Below, in pieces: positions 1-10,868 of a stretch of DNA of 64,000 bases; the stretch's first letter is position 1, and each line of letters starts with the position of its first letter. Source of the stretch: Haemonchus contortus. Lineage: Eukaryota; Nematoda; Chromadorea; Rhabditida; Trichostrongylidae. The DNA is taken from positions 28,071,391-28,135,390 of the forward strand of contig LS997562.1 of the NCBI GenBank assembly GCA_000469685.2, read 5' to 3'. The translations under genes were made by a program, and so were the position numbers. The notes below the pieces were generated by a model. It was not told the DNA's origin, ran no database searches, and saw only the letters and a list, made by a program, of their open reading frames with translations.

Positions 1-193
1 AATAGGAATGCAGAGGTTTCATTTTCCTGTTTTTTGTGACCTGTCATTGGAAGTTAGTTTGATATCATATAATTATTTCGTCTATGCCCAATTGAAACCT
101 GTCTAAATGTCAGCTTCTAAGTGTCAGCTTTGATAATTTTTATGAAACTTCCGACCAGAGTTTTCTGTTCGTGAATTCAGAACTGAATTAAAA

Positions 194-709
194 TCACAGT
201 TCATGACAAAAATGATTTCTGGGATTTCCCCATACGATGAATTCGAGGTCCCCTCATATACCATACCTGGCGCTACTGGGTCGGAAAACGGCCTAGTTAG
301 TGAGTTATAAAGGCTCAAAGATTGTCTCGGTATCCTCAGACGAGTTTCACCGGCATTTGGAGGCGGCGTCGATTATAAGGGAACCCATGTAGGAATTTCA
401 AACAACTTTTCATGACCTATAGGGATAGTGAAGGGCAAATCTGTACAAAGCTGGCTTGATGTATTCAGCTTTTTTGCGCAATTGTAGCAACTGAAATCTC
501 GTCTGAACACCTCGTCTCTCGTCTTCCATGTAATTTCCGTCATACTAATCTCGTCTAAAACTTATTTGCCCTAGTTTGAGGAGCCATATTTGTCTCTAAC
601 TTGGCGAACCTCTCGCTTTCTTCAACACCGCTGACTACTCCCAATCTATTCTACCGCTTTTCGAATAAAAAGGGGTACCTCAAAATTTCGTTAAACTGTG
701 CCTTCAAAA
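194..709 (-). repeat. F2 MITE-like repeat, copy 1
   Basis: Non-coding repeat with inverted ends reading roughly AAGGCACAGTTCACGATA. The interior matches, in reverse orientation, the copy at 57640-58248: the stretch containing ATATGGCTCCT, the stretch ATTTCAGTTG and the stretch AACTCACTAACTAGGCCG occur in both. Length about 510 bp and no transposase frame, so a non-autonomous DNA transposon is inferred. The edges are approximate because the two ends have diverged. Confidence 0.65.
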
Positions 710-1257
710 CAGAACCTGTTGAAAATGCAGTAGGAAAAAGGAAATGAGGGCTAGAGCGCAGTGAAGGGAGATTAGCCGACTTCGCGAGTAGAAAGTGGTG
801 CTCACCCACCTCAGAGTTCCTCCCCTTTTGAATAATGAGTAAAAACGATATCCTTTTGGCTAAAAACCATTTTTAAGCTCATGTAAGGTTGGTCCCCCTC
901 CTACCCTGCGCTCTAGCCTTCAATAATTCAAAAAGGCGCTGCCCCCCCCCCCTTCATTTGTACCCAAAACCAAGATCATTAAATGTCGAAGAAAGCATTA
1001 TGCACTTGGATGTATCATATTAATGTCAATCGTAGCCGAAAAATTTACTCGGCAATGGAGTGGTATCATTTTATATTATACTACAAGGCAGAGTACTTTC
1101 TTGAGGTGACTATGTTGGCGACTCCCGGACTCAAAATTCAAAATCACAAAAACCACAAGTTCCAAATTAAGGGAGACGTGTTTGAAGTTGTGGGGCAATT
1201 CCGATGGAGTAGCAATTAAAACATTCAAGAGCATATTTTAAAAAAAACCAGTTCTAG

Positions 1258-1386
1258 AGTGTACCTGAGAAAGTTGATCAATATGGTGTTCCACCAGAGG
1301 AACGCCGGCGATTGGAAAGAGAGGTTTGGGCAACTGAAGTGAGAGAGGACGGAATCGAGTTCCTGAATACAACTTCGAATGAATAA
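1258..1386 (+). CDS. Unidentified terminal exon (partial gene)
   Basis: A possible last exon. It follows an acceptor ending TTCTAG at 1257 and encodes 42 residues before a TAA stop at 1384-1386. The peptide is strongly charged and helix-like, with the stretch [13 protein letters not shown] in its middle and an acidic tail ending NTTSNE. I do not recognise the family. A 78-residue open frame at 983-1219 lies just upstream but shows no family resemblance and may be intronic. The exon lies downstream of, and on the opposite strand to, the putative GMPPA first exon, so the two genes would interleave or one call is wrong. The support is composition and a plausible splice acceptor only. Confidence 0.3.
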   Translation, partial: SVPEKVDQYGVPPEERRRLEREVWATEVREDGIEFLNTTSNE

Positions 1387-1595
1387 TCTGTGAAGGATGA
1401 ATATAAAAGAAGCTACAGAAGCTTTTCCTTTGCTCTATTCAATTCTGTTGCACCATTTACCTAGCATTTACAAACTGAGGGGACAACCCTGAAGTACAAC
1501 GGCAATGACGACGACAGGTAGAACGAGGAAAATGATATAGAGCGACAGAAGAGCTCCAGCTGCCAGGAACATGATGATGATGACCACTCACGCAC

Positions 1596-1638
1596 CTTTC
1601 TGCGGACCGCCGACCAACACTACTGCCTTGAAGGCCAT
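1596..1638 (-). CDS. GMPPA: Likely first exon of mannose-1-phosphate guanylyltransferase alpha-like (GMPPA) gene, partial
   Basis: ATG at 1638-1636 is followed by MAFKAVVLVGGPQK and one further base, then a GTGCGT donor. This is the N-terminal signature of the GMPPA branch of sugar-nucleotide pyrophosphorylases, where [19 protein letters not shown] forms the start of the nucleotide-binding loop. The splice falls inside GGPQK|G. GMPPA is the regulatory partner of the GDP-mannose pyrophosphorylase, acting in the cytosol to supply GDP-mannose for glycosylation. I could not find the continuation (a TRFRPLS exon) in 1-1595, so the rest should lie left of the window, or the gene is broken. With only 14 residues visible, chance similarity cannot be excluded. 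Confidence 0.5.
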
Positions 1639-2049
1639 CCTCGACGTGAAGTGAAAACGAGGTCACGTTGCGCACCGAATATCCTCCACTTGTCCCTGTT
1701 TGAACTGTTTATATTGATTTCCGATACAAATCCAGATTGATCACGACAAAAACAAGGCTTGAATGCTGTTTTGAGAAAAGGAATGCACTTGTGTATGCTA
1801 CGTTTACCACGCACCCAAAAAGGACGGAAATGAGAATTCCCACTCTAGACTGATCTGATTCGATTGATTTTCACGGGCGCATTGTTAAAAATGAGCAGCT
1901 AAACAATAAAAGAAACAATAAAGGTAATTATTCGTAAACAACGAGGTCATGCAGAGATCAGCCGCAGACAAATTTAAACGGCCACATGGAAACTGCGGGT
2001 CACGGGGCGGCTGCGTTGCAGTTTTCGCACAGGAGCGCGTCTGCTCGAT

Positions 2050-2273
2050 GGCTGCTTTCAGAGTTCATCGGTGTGCCTCACGCTCGTGCGTCCGAGCGAC
2101 CGACCGACCGACGGTGTTGCTGGTTATGTCTTGACGCCGTGTCGATGTGTTCACAACACTGGGCGTCGGTGGATCACGCGCCAGTGTTGTCAAGAAGTGG
2201 CTAGCGCAGCATCGGTAGATCGGTGGGTCGGACGCACGGTCGGAAGGCACAACGGTGAACTCTGGAAGCAGCC
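2050..2273. mobile_element. F1 foldback element, copy A
   Basis: A 224-bp inverted-repeat element. The left end GGCTGCTTTCAGAGTTCA is mirrored at the right end by TGAACTCTGGAAGCAGCC. The arms continue inward for about 60 bp with mismatches (GTGCGTCCGA-type GC-rich sequence), and the centre holds a second, shorter inverted pair around AACACTGGGCG and CGCCAGTGTT. No coding capacity. Flanking triplets are GAT (left) and AAT (right), an imperfect 3-bp duplication. The ends are shared with copies at 40553, 47319 and 53635; the stem is not. Confidence 0.75.
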
Positions 2274-2844
2274 AATCACGCCGTTGTCGTCGTCGTTCGT
2301 TTTCAGAATCTCGCTTCGTAACTACAGTTTCCTATAAGGTCTGACCTCTCGCAATATTCCGAAATGTCTGCGGTACGGCAGATTTGGTGTACTACGTATA
2401 AATCTCACTTCAAGAGGAGTTGCTCCCGAGCTGTGGAGTGGAGGGAACGTCCGTTCCGCGCATCCGTCGAAACTAGGTCACCTCATCCACTTCGCGCGCG
2501 GCGCAGCCCACTGGTTGCTTTCAGACTTCGACGTCCGTCTGTCCGCGCGTTGCGTGCGTGCGGCGCGGCCCTTGCCACTTGTTCATAACACTGGATCACA
2601 TGCCAATAAGTGGCAAGGGAAGCCGTCGCACGTACGCAACGTACCGGACGGACGGGCGAACGCAACGGACGCACGGACGGACACAACGGGCTGCTTTCAT
2701 ACTTCAACTTGCGCGCCGGCTCGCAGTTGGAGACGGCCGTACATTTAGGAACCGGCGTGCGAGCGGCTATGCGACAGCGCCCCTATCCAAGCGTGTGACA
2801 GCAGCGGTGCCCGATCGATACCGCAACTCGAGGATGGCTGCTGT

Positions 2845-3224
2845 TGTCGCGTAGCGTGTGTCGTACTGCTAGGTTGAGCCCATAGATTGTGTAGGAGTTG
2901 AGGTCCAAATAGAGAGCCTTTATTATTGAAAAGCAGAGGAAAAAAAAGAAGGGCTGCCACTCGGCAGTTAGAAGAAGCCGGATATGAGCGATATGGGTGG
3001 ATCTACCGCCTTATATAGTGGCAGTACTGTAAGGTACAGTAACGGTTTCGAAATACATCCTAAGATGGGTATGAGAAACAGATATGTGGTTGCGAAACAT
3101 ATCGATTAGAGACAAATAGACAAGTGAGTACAAATAAGTGGGTTTAGCACCAAATACAATGAGATTAATACCAATAATGAGGTAATTACAAAAATAAAGC
3201 ACCGTAAGATACCCTGTATCTACA
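2845..3224 (-). repeat. 3' LTR of gypsy-type element
   Basis: A 380-bp direct repeat of 10487-10868. On the plus strand it starts TGTCGCGTAGCG and ends TATCTACA, so it has TG...CA termini. It carries the AATAAAG-like string and CCTTATATAG of its partner. On the minus strand a G-rich tract (GCGGGGGTA, 3225-3233) lies immediately before it, as expected for a polypurine tract preceding a 3' LTR. Confidence 0.85.
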
Positions 3225-4502
3225 TACCCCCGCATAGAAAAGAGTCGTCCCGACTCGGATCGCTTCCAGCGCGGGTCGTAGCGGCGTGGTGGGCAAAACG
3301 TGCAGGTTGGCGCTGCAGACTTCCTTGGCCTTGGCCACTTCTCCATAGGCTCCTTTCTGGGCTATTTCCTCGTCGGCTCGTTCCAGCTGGACCTGGGCGG
3401 CGGGCACCCTGCGAACTGCCCTGCCTTTCTCCCTCGTTCAGTCTGCGGAAGGAGATCGGTTTGTTATGCCGCACATGCCCTGGGTCTTCTATAACAAAGA
3501 AGTTAGGCATTCTCTCTTCACGGCGGCGACGACGTTTGGCTACCTGCTCCCTGCGTCTGCGGTCTCTCAATTCGGGAGAGGCCATTTCAAACTCATCCAT
3601 TTTGATGAGGTCATTGACTGTCAGGCGCACATTGTCCAGAAACAACCTGATCTGATAGCCCCCAAAACAAGTCTGCCCACGCCGTTGGTGCGTTCCCAAA
3701 CATTAGGCGGGGTGAGTGTAGAGCGCGCCCTCGAGTACATCACTGTAGTGGTCCCGCACAATGGCTTCGAACGCCCGCTGAGGATCCATCATATAGCGGA
3801 CATACTCAGCGCAAACCCTTCCCATGTTGGTCCAATCAGCCTCTTTATCATCCTCATAGGGACTCGAGAAGAACGCAAGCGATCCGCTCGATTGGAGGTG
3901 CCGCTCTAGTGCAATAAGCACCTGGCTCATCTCTCGGCTTTCCGGTGTAGTGTCCGGCCAAACTATAATGTTGGACAATACGATCGGCATCGAAATTAGT
4001 TTCTGTGCCAGCGTACTCCAATTCTCATAGACAGAGGGGGTGATGTTGTCCGCGTAGCCCACATCCGCCATCACACGACCAAATGCAGGTGGTAGCGCTA
4101 TGAATATGTCAAGTTCTCTCCTTATAGCTACAGCTGGCACGCGTAGTTTCTCCTGAAGCGCAATGACAGTGCTCAGGTGCGCCCAGAGGTGTGCCCATCA
4201 TAAGGCAGTGGCCACGGAAACACGGCGGGATGCTCGAATGTTTGGGCTTTTGCGTTTTCAACCGCTTCAGCATACTCATGGCAACGACGGAGGTGTACAT
4301 CTACTACTAAAGCCAATCCATGGGGAGTAATGTAACTAGAGCTTTTCTTTCTTAGCTCCTCCTTCCTTCTTTCATCTCCACAACACGCCAGTTCCGCAAT
4401 GGGTGCGACATTAGCTAGCTGAAACATGTCCAAAACCTTCTTTGATCTCGCCATCGGATGCTTCAAACCAGGCAATGCGACGTGTGCCATTTGCCCAAAC
4501 AA
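3220..4502 (-). pseudogene. Third open region of the gypsy element (function unknown)
   Basis: Three minus-strand open segments (4502-4173, 4140-3703, 3699-3220), broken by frameshifts, lie between integrase and the 3' LTR. The middle segment reads as a folded domain (for example FIALPPAFGRVMADVGYAD and DWTNMGRVCAEYVRYMMDP). The last segment is basic, with RRRREQVAKRRRRREER, then low complexity, and ends next to the LTR. I see no signal peptide, transmembrane segment or furin-like site, so there is no evidence that it is an envelope gene. It could be an element-specific accessory ORF. Confidence 0.5.
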
Positions 4503-7500
4503 GCCACATTCACACTGGCGACGTAGGTTGCGCGGATGGTCGATGCCGAGTAGGGTCTAGAAATGAAAATTGAATAGCATATTTCTTTTTTACGAGCGCG
4601 ACCTCTTTTCCCTCGGGTTTTACGCGTTATGATCGGATCATCCGGGACACTTGCCGGCAGTTTTCTTGGTGTATCAAAGGGCACTCTCACTGGTTCTTTA
4701 TTATGACCTTTTAATATAATCAAAGCACTGTTCTCACTAGTGTCAATCACCCGGTATGCACCTTCCCAAAAGTTGGTCAGCTTGGGGTTGAGTGATAACC
4801 GTTCACTGGGAATCCTTACATAGACCCGGTCACCAATTTCCAACGGTGCTTCGTGCTCTTTCTTCTCCCGGTCGTAGTACACGTTCTTCTTCTTCGCATC
4901 CTATCGTTGATCTCAACAGCACAGTTACGTGCTATCTGGGTTCCGACCACTAATTCTTGCACGTAGCTGTCCATGTCCACCATATACTCGGTCACTTGAG
5001 TATCTGGGACCGATGTCCAAGGATGTCCAAGGTACATAGGCGTCAAAGCCATGCAACAGTAAGAATGGTGATTCTCCGGTAGATTCGTGTACGGTGGTAT
5101 TGTATGCAAAAACGCAATAAGGTAAAACCTTGTCCCACTCGTGTGGCACTTGCACTTTTTTCCGCAACATTTTGATGATGGTCTGATTGAACCTCTGCGT
5201 TATGCCATTTTCACGGGGGTTATATCCCTTGGTGATTACATGTTCAATTTCTAGGATGTTTCTTAATTCTTTCATCAGCTTATTGTCAAATTCTCCCCCT
5301 TGATCGGAAAGTATTCGTTTGTGCTGACGACATTCCTCTGCAACCCATTTTTCAAAGGACACTTTGGCTACTTGTCCGCGGCTTTGTTGGGTATTGCATA
5401 TGCTCCCCCAAACTTGGAGAAGTGATCAACCACAGAGAGTATATACCGATTGCTACTACTGGTTAGCCAAATTTCTAAGATGTCAATTCCGACAATTTCA
5501 TAAGGTTTCGACGTGCGAATGGGTTTGAGTGGCGCGGTCATGGTGGATTGCGCATCGTGACACAGACACTCGCGACATTCTTCCGACCATTTAGCCACAT
5601 CGCGGCTCAGTGACTCCCAGAAAAGGCGTTTAGACAGTTGTCGTATAAGTTTCCTTGAGCCGAAATGCTCAGATGGAGGAACTACCATTCTTCGATGTTC
5701 GTTACCCATCAGCACAAGGACTCCCTGGTCCATAGTGAAATCAGCGACTTTGTATTTACGGGCTACGTCCGGGAAGGCAACGTCGTTATCGAGCCTCCCT
5801 TCTTCCAGGCCCATTGTGACCTCTCCGTAGACGGAGTGCTTTCGTAGCTCTGCCGCCCACTTAGATTCTTCCAGAACCGCTCCCACAACGAGTTCGTTCG
5901 GAATAGACTTGACGATACTGAGGTCTTTCAAAGGCACGGCTCCACGACTCAGAGCATCGGCCACCTTGTTTGCTGCTCCTTTCAGGTAGACCATCTTCAC
6001 ATCGTACTACTGTAGTTTCAGTGCCCACTGAAGTATTCTGGCGGAGACGTTGCTCCTTTTGAAAAGAGCTGTTAGCGGTTGATGATCCGTAAAAACTTCG
6101 ATATGAAGGCCATAAACGAACATGTGGAACTTTCTCAGTGCGAACCTACTGCTAACGCTTCTGAATCTGCCATGTGGTAATTTTCTCACATTTGGACAGA
6201 CCTTTTGACGCGAAAAATATAGGATGAAGGAATCCATCGTCCCCTCCTGACTCAGTACCGCTCCTAAGCCTTCTATGCTAGCGTCCGTGTGAATCTTAAA
6301 AGGCTTTACCCCACTTCTTGCTGCTTCAATATCCGGCTGAGCTAGCACGGGTGCCTTTGTTATGATTTCCTTCAGCTTTTCGAATGCTTTCTCTCAGGAG
6401 GAGTCCAGATGTACGCTCTCTTTTCGGAGGTCATCTCGTGCAGTGGGGCTGCCACTTTCGAAAAGCCCAACACGAACTTGCGATAATATGAGCACGTGCC
6501 TAGAAACGAGCGGAGGTCTGCCCGCGATTGCGGTAGTGGGTATCTATTGATGGCTTCTTCTTTTGCTGGATCCATGTGCAACCCTTCGCCATCGATTACA
6601 TGTCCTAGAAACTCCACTCTGTCCTCAACTAGCACGCATTTCCTCTGATTGAGTCTTAACCCTGCTTCTCTCAAAACTTGGAGCACCTCTTCCATTACTT
6701 TCAGGTGAGGTGTCGTTCGACAGAATCCGTTGCTACCATAATGTCGTCTAAGTAGCAGAACACCTCATCGCCTAGTAATGGCCCGATACTATGTGCATGA
6801 GACGCTGAAACACCGCTGGCGATGATGCTAGCCCAAACGGTAACACTCTAAACACGTATAGTCCCTCTGTTAAGGTGTAAGCAGATTTCTCCTTGGCGTC
6901 CTGCAAAAGGCTTATCTGCCTATATCCCGAGGAGAGATCTAGGATCGAGAACCTCCTTTGTCCTTTCAAGCTCTGTAATATTGTGTCAATAGTTGGCAGT
7001 GGGTGACTGTCCGTCTTCTTTATCTGGTCTACCTTACGGTAATCAACGCATAACCTCAACGTGCCATCCTTCTTCTAGACTAGTACGATGGAAGATGCCC
7101 AGCTTGAATTGCTTGGCTCTATCACCTTTCTCTTCAGTAGGTCATTCAAATTCTGATGAAGTTCTACTCGGGTACCTAAGGGTATTGAACGAGCTTTTTG
7201 CTTGATCGGCTCTGCGTCCCCGGTTTCGATCGAGTGTTCCAACAGCGTGGTTTGGGTCAATTCCTGTTCACTGACAGCGAATATATCACTGAAACTCTTA
7301 ACGAGGTTAACCATACCTTCCTCTAGTTTACCGTACTTATTGTTGTGGAACAAGCCCAGCAATTTCTCCTCAGCAATTTCTGCGGTCCCCAGTTAATTCT
7401 GCAGTTCGCTCAAGCATATCGCCGTGGCACTCCATGGGCTTCGCTTCGCTCACTTTTACTGGCTCAAAAATGCTTACTTTCTCCCCCTTTTTAAAATGTT

Positions 7501-7616
7501 TTGCTCTGGCAAAATCATTGGTAATGAGGATTTCCGAGGAGCGGCATGCTTTCTGGCAAACAACGTTTGGAACTAAATTGGACTTTGGCCAAAGAATACT
7601 GTTTTCTGGCTCTTAG
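4463..7616 (-). pseudogene. Gypsy pol remnant (RT, RNase H, integrase)
   Basis: Read right to left. A protease-RT linker (7616-7400) is followed by RT with LCVDYRKVD, FSILDLSSGYRQI, LPFGLASSPAVFQR and the catalytic YLDD in CYLDDIMVATD near 6750-6735. The RT thumb is at 6695-6372 and RNase H with HTDASIEGLGAVLSQ at 6348-6007. Integrase has a zinc-binding HH-CC module (HFGSRKLIRQL...CRECLCH) and a DDE core (first Asp in VGIDILEIW, second in ILSDQGGEF). Lesions: a TAG between IVLV and KKDG near 7070, a frameshift before YLDD, a frameshift near 6370, a TAG after ALKLQ near 6005, and frame changes near 5365 and 4925. The third catalytic position reads NGITQRFNQ, that is Gln for the usual Glu. Confidence 0.85.
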
Positions 7617-7679
7617 CACCCTGGACTGAAAGCATTCTCGTTTCGCCCCCACCTGCTCTTATGAACAATGCAACGCGCT

Positions 7680-7714
7680 GTTTTTATTTATTTTATTTAT
7701 TTATTTATTTATAC
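7680..7714. repeat. TTTA-rich short repeat, possible retroposon tail
   Basis: A run of TTTAT/TTTA units. Read on the minus strand it is a (TAAA)n tract, which could be the 3' tail of the CR1/jockey-like fragment whose ORF ends at 10020 on the same strand. The F3 minisatellite would then be a later insertion in its 3' UTR. Confidence 0.4.
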
Positions 7715-8146
7715 ACTCAACTGAAACAAGTAAGATTAGGAAGAGAGAGGACAAAAATACCGATCTCCAGAGCTGCAATGGAAGTGTGTTCAACAAAGAT
7801 GCCCTCATAGCCAGTAACCGCACCAGTTGGCCAAGGTGCCCTCATTCCGTAAGGAGTCATGGGACCAAGTCGGAACTTCGGCACGCGGGTACGCCAACTT
7901 CCCTCGTGGAACCGACTTGTATGCTACTGGCTGAACGGCGAGATGTGAGCTGTTGGGTCGGACAATGACCATATTGGAAACTTAGATATGGCAGACTCAG
8001 CAATGGTGGCGACGGACTATCAGATCAAGAACAAAAAAAGAAGCTCAACGAAGAAAAAAAACAACATCCAAGAAGGAAAAAGAAAAGAGGTGAAAGCAAC
8101 CCATAGGGATACACAGAAAGGAAGTCAAACTCGAAAGACAAAGTTA

Positions 8147-9600
8147 TCTCTACTATATATAATCCACAAGTTTGGTGTGTCTGTTTGTTTGTATGTATGT
8201 ATGTATGTATGTATGTTTGTTTGTCTGTCTGTCACACAATCCGGTTTTACCTGAAAAATCACCTGTAGAGGTCGGGACAAGTTCGGGATGGGTGGAGCCC
8301 AAGACGAAATTAATAGAGCACATACGACTCTGCGGAGCTCCGCCCACGGGGGGCGGGGCAAGCGCCGGGATGGGCGGTGCCAACGGTCAAACATCTTATT
8401 TTTGCTTCGAAAAAGCCAATACACCGGGGAAAAATGTTCAAAGGTGGGGATTGGGTCAAGAAACCAGACGGTGGAGACCCACGCGCTGTGGGCGGAGCTT
8501 TCTCAAAATGGGCGGTACTTTTTAGATGTGTTCATAACTCGATTCAATTAAGGCGCAGAGGCCAGGAAAAAATATAAAAAGAGTGAGCAGGACCTCCTGC
8601 GTGCTGGGCATGCGTAAGCTTAGCGAAGCGCCGCCCACGATGGGCGGGGCGTGCGTTAAGGTGAAAGCTACTTTTCAAAAACGAGTGTAACTTCGTTCGG
8701 AAACGTTCTAGAATGCGGGAAAAAAGTGATTGGTGGTCATGGAACAAATGTGGCCAAACCCTTGAAGTGGGCGGAGCTTAGATCAAAAATGTATAACTCA
8801 GTTCAGAAACGTTTTGGGATGCGGCAAAAGGGTATTAAGGTGTAAAAGAACAAATAAGGTCAAATCCCAGAAGTGGGCGGGGCTGGCGCCAAAGTGGGCG
8901 GAGCTTAGATCAAAAATGCATAACTCAGTTCAGAAACGTTCTGGGATGCGGCAAAAGGGTATTGAGGTGTAAAAGAACAAATAAGGTCAAATCCCAAAAG
9001 TGGGCGGGGCTGGCACTAAAGTGGGCGGAGTCGGCACTAAAGTGGGTGGGGCTAAGACAAAAATTTATAACTCTGTTCAGAAACGTTCTGGAATGCGGCA
9101 AAAAGGTATTAAGGTGTAAAAGAACAAATAAGGTCAAATCCCAGAAGTGGGCGGGGGTGGCACCAAAGTGGGCGGAGCTTTCAACAAAAATGTATAACTC
9201 TATTCAGAAACGTTCTGGGATGCGGCAAAAGGGTATTGAGGTGTAAAAGAACAATTAAGGTCAAATCCCAAAAGTGGGCAGGGCTGGCGCCAAAGTGGGC
9301 GGAGTTGGCACTAAAGTGGGTGGGGCTAAGACAAAAATTTATAACTCTATCCAGAAACCTTCTAGGATGCGACAAAAAGGTTTTAAGGTGTGAGAGATCA
9401 AATAAGGTCAAATCCCAGGAGTGGGCGGGTTGGCACTAGAGCGGCCGGGGCATAGATCAAAATTTTAAAGCTATTTAGAAACGTTGTGGGATGTGGTAAA
9501 AGTGGTAAAATTTAGTAGAACAAATGTGGTCAGATTCCACAAGAGGGCGAGTTTGGCACTTAAGTGGGCTTACATTGAGATTATTGAGTACTTTTTATGG
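8147..9600 (+). repeat. F3 minisatellite family, copy A (longest)
   Basis: It begins with TATATATAATCC, passes through a TGTA/TGTT microsatellite (about 8176-8232), then consists of about 12 diverged units of roughly 110-120 bp. Each contains a GTGGGCGGGGC or GTGGGCGGAGC box, an ATAACTC-GTTCAGAAACGTTCTGGGATGCGGCAAAA block and a GGTCAAATCCCA-like box. Open frames here merely track the repeat. The orientation is opposite to copies B, C and D. Confidence 0.75.
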
Positions 9601-10019
9601 CCACACCCGCCCCATCTCACTTCCCAAAAAAACGATGGCCGCTACAGAAGTGGTAGGAAAGAGGCTCAGATGACAAAGGTCTATATTGAAAATCAGAAGC
9701 ACATGTGGCTCCGTCCCTTATGGCTAGAGCCCCTAGCGCACGCAATAGCGTGCCTAGCCGCCTTGTTGGAAGAAAAACGGCGACACGTTTCAGTCAAGAG
9801 AATCCTGAACCAGGATGCATGATCGCAGGAAAAAAGAAGAATTTGCATCCGAAAGACTGTGGATGGAACTTTTGAGGCAACGAGATTAACCGGAGAGGCA
9901 TTCCATCGGACACGGTTGTCCCTACATACCGCTACAGGTATAGCTGCTACTCGATCGATATCGTTGGCGAATTACCTCAACAAGACCTGTAAATGATGGC
10001 AACATGATAATGAACAAGC

Positions 10020-10486
10020 TTACGAGTTGATTATCTGAGCAACATTTAGGGCATTCAATTTGGCCTTGAAAATCTTACCATTACTCGATTGTAGCACCTC
10101 TCGTGGGAGCTTTTCAAGCCATCTAGCTGTCCGAAAGAAGAAGGAATTGAATGCTAAGGCATGGTTGTATCTTTTTAATCTTTTGCTTTGTAATGAGAAG
10201 CCGTTAGATTTAGCACTACTAGGCCGGAAGACCCAGTACTGGCGGTTATCCAGCTCCCTTCGGTTCGACTACTCTGTCGACACCGATAGGCCACCGATCA
10301 ATAGTTTCGAGGTTCCCCTCAAAATATCTCTCTGCACCTGTGAGGAGACTAAGATGCTTCCGCTGATCGGAACGCAACTCCTATCCTCAAAGTGCTTTTC
10401 ACTGCCTTGTACAAGTGGCAAGTTCACGCTTCCCAGAACTCTGGCTTTAGGCGGTTATCCAGTTGCCTCCTTTGTTTCGGCTCTTA
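10020..10486 (-). pseudogene. C-terminal fragment of a CR1/jockey-like non-LTR reverse transcriptase
   Basis: On the minus strand an open frame with one internal TAG runs to a stop at 10022-10020. It contains RLKRYNHALAFNSFFFRTAR followed by WLEKLPREVLQSS and FKAKLNAL. This is the pattern that closes many non-LTR reverse transcriptases (N-x-FF-x-R...W-x-x-LP...SF-K-x-x-L). It is truncated at its 5' side against the LTR at 10487, so the RT core is absent. Confidence 0.6.
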
Positions 10487-10868
10487 TGTCGCGTAGCGTG
10501 TGTCGTACTGCTGGGTTAAGCCGATAGATTGTCTAGGGGTTGAGGTCTAAATAGAGAGTCTTTATTACTGAATAGCAGAGGAAAAAAAAAGAAGAGCTGC
10601 CACTCGGCAGTTAGAAGAAGCCGGATATGAGCGATATGGGCGGATCTACCGCCTTATATAGTGGCAGTACTGTAAGGTACAGTAACAGTTTCGAAATACA
10701 TCCTAAGATGGATATGAGAAACAGATATGTGGTTGCGAAACATATGGATTAGAGACAAACAGACAAGTGAGTAAAATAAGTGGGTTTAGCACCAAACACA
10801 ATGAGATTAATATACCAATAATGAGGTAATTACAAAAATAAAGCACCGTAAGCTACCCTGTATCTACA
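10487..10868 (-). repeat. 5' LTR of gypsy-type element
   Basis: A 382-bp direct repeat of 2845-3224 with the same TGTCGCGTAGCG and TATCTACA ends. Differences are mostly scattered substitutions (for example AGGTTGAGCCCATAG versus GGGTTAAGCCGATAG). It abuts the right arm of the F1 element at 10869, supporting its being the far end of the same insertion rather than an unrelated solo LTR. No convincing tRNA primer-binding site is visible inside it. Confidence 0.8.

Larger units (their letters stand above)
2845..10868 (-). mobile_element. Degenerate Ty3/gypsy-type LTR retrotransposon, with internal insertions
   Basis: Two 380-bp LTRs in direct orientation bracket pol on the minus strand. Order along the element: 5' LTR (10487-10868), inserted or replaced sequence where gag should be, the end of protease and linker (about 7616-7400), reverse transcriptase, RNase H, integrase (to 4463), a third open region, then the 3' LTR. 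Flanking bases CTGT and CTGA suggest a 4-bp target duplication with one change. Gag and most of protease are missing. A CR1/jockey-like fragment (10020-10486) and the F3 array (8147-9600) occupy that space. Several stops and frameshifts make it non-functional. Confidence 0.8.

Noticed and set aside
8153..9439. Several 70-117 residue frames around 8.2-9.4 kb
   Set aside because: They are translations of the F3 minisatellite and its TGTA microsatellite.
9721..9780. tRNA-like hairpin GCACGCAATAGCGTGC
   Set aside because: Only a single stem; no cloverleaf, anticodon arm or T-loop consensus.
10060..10527. 155-residue plus-strand frame as a gene
   Set aside because: Antisense of the non-LTR RT fragment and runs into the LTR.
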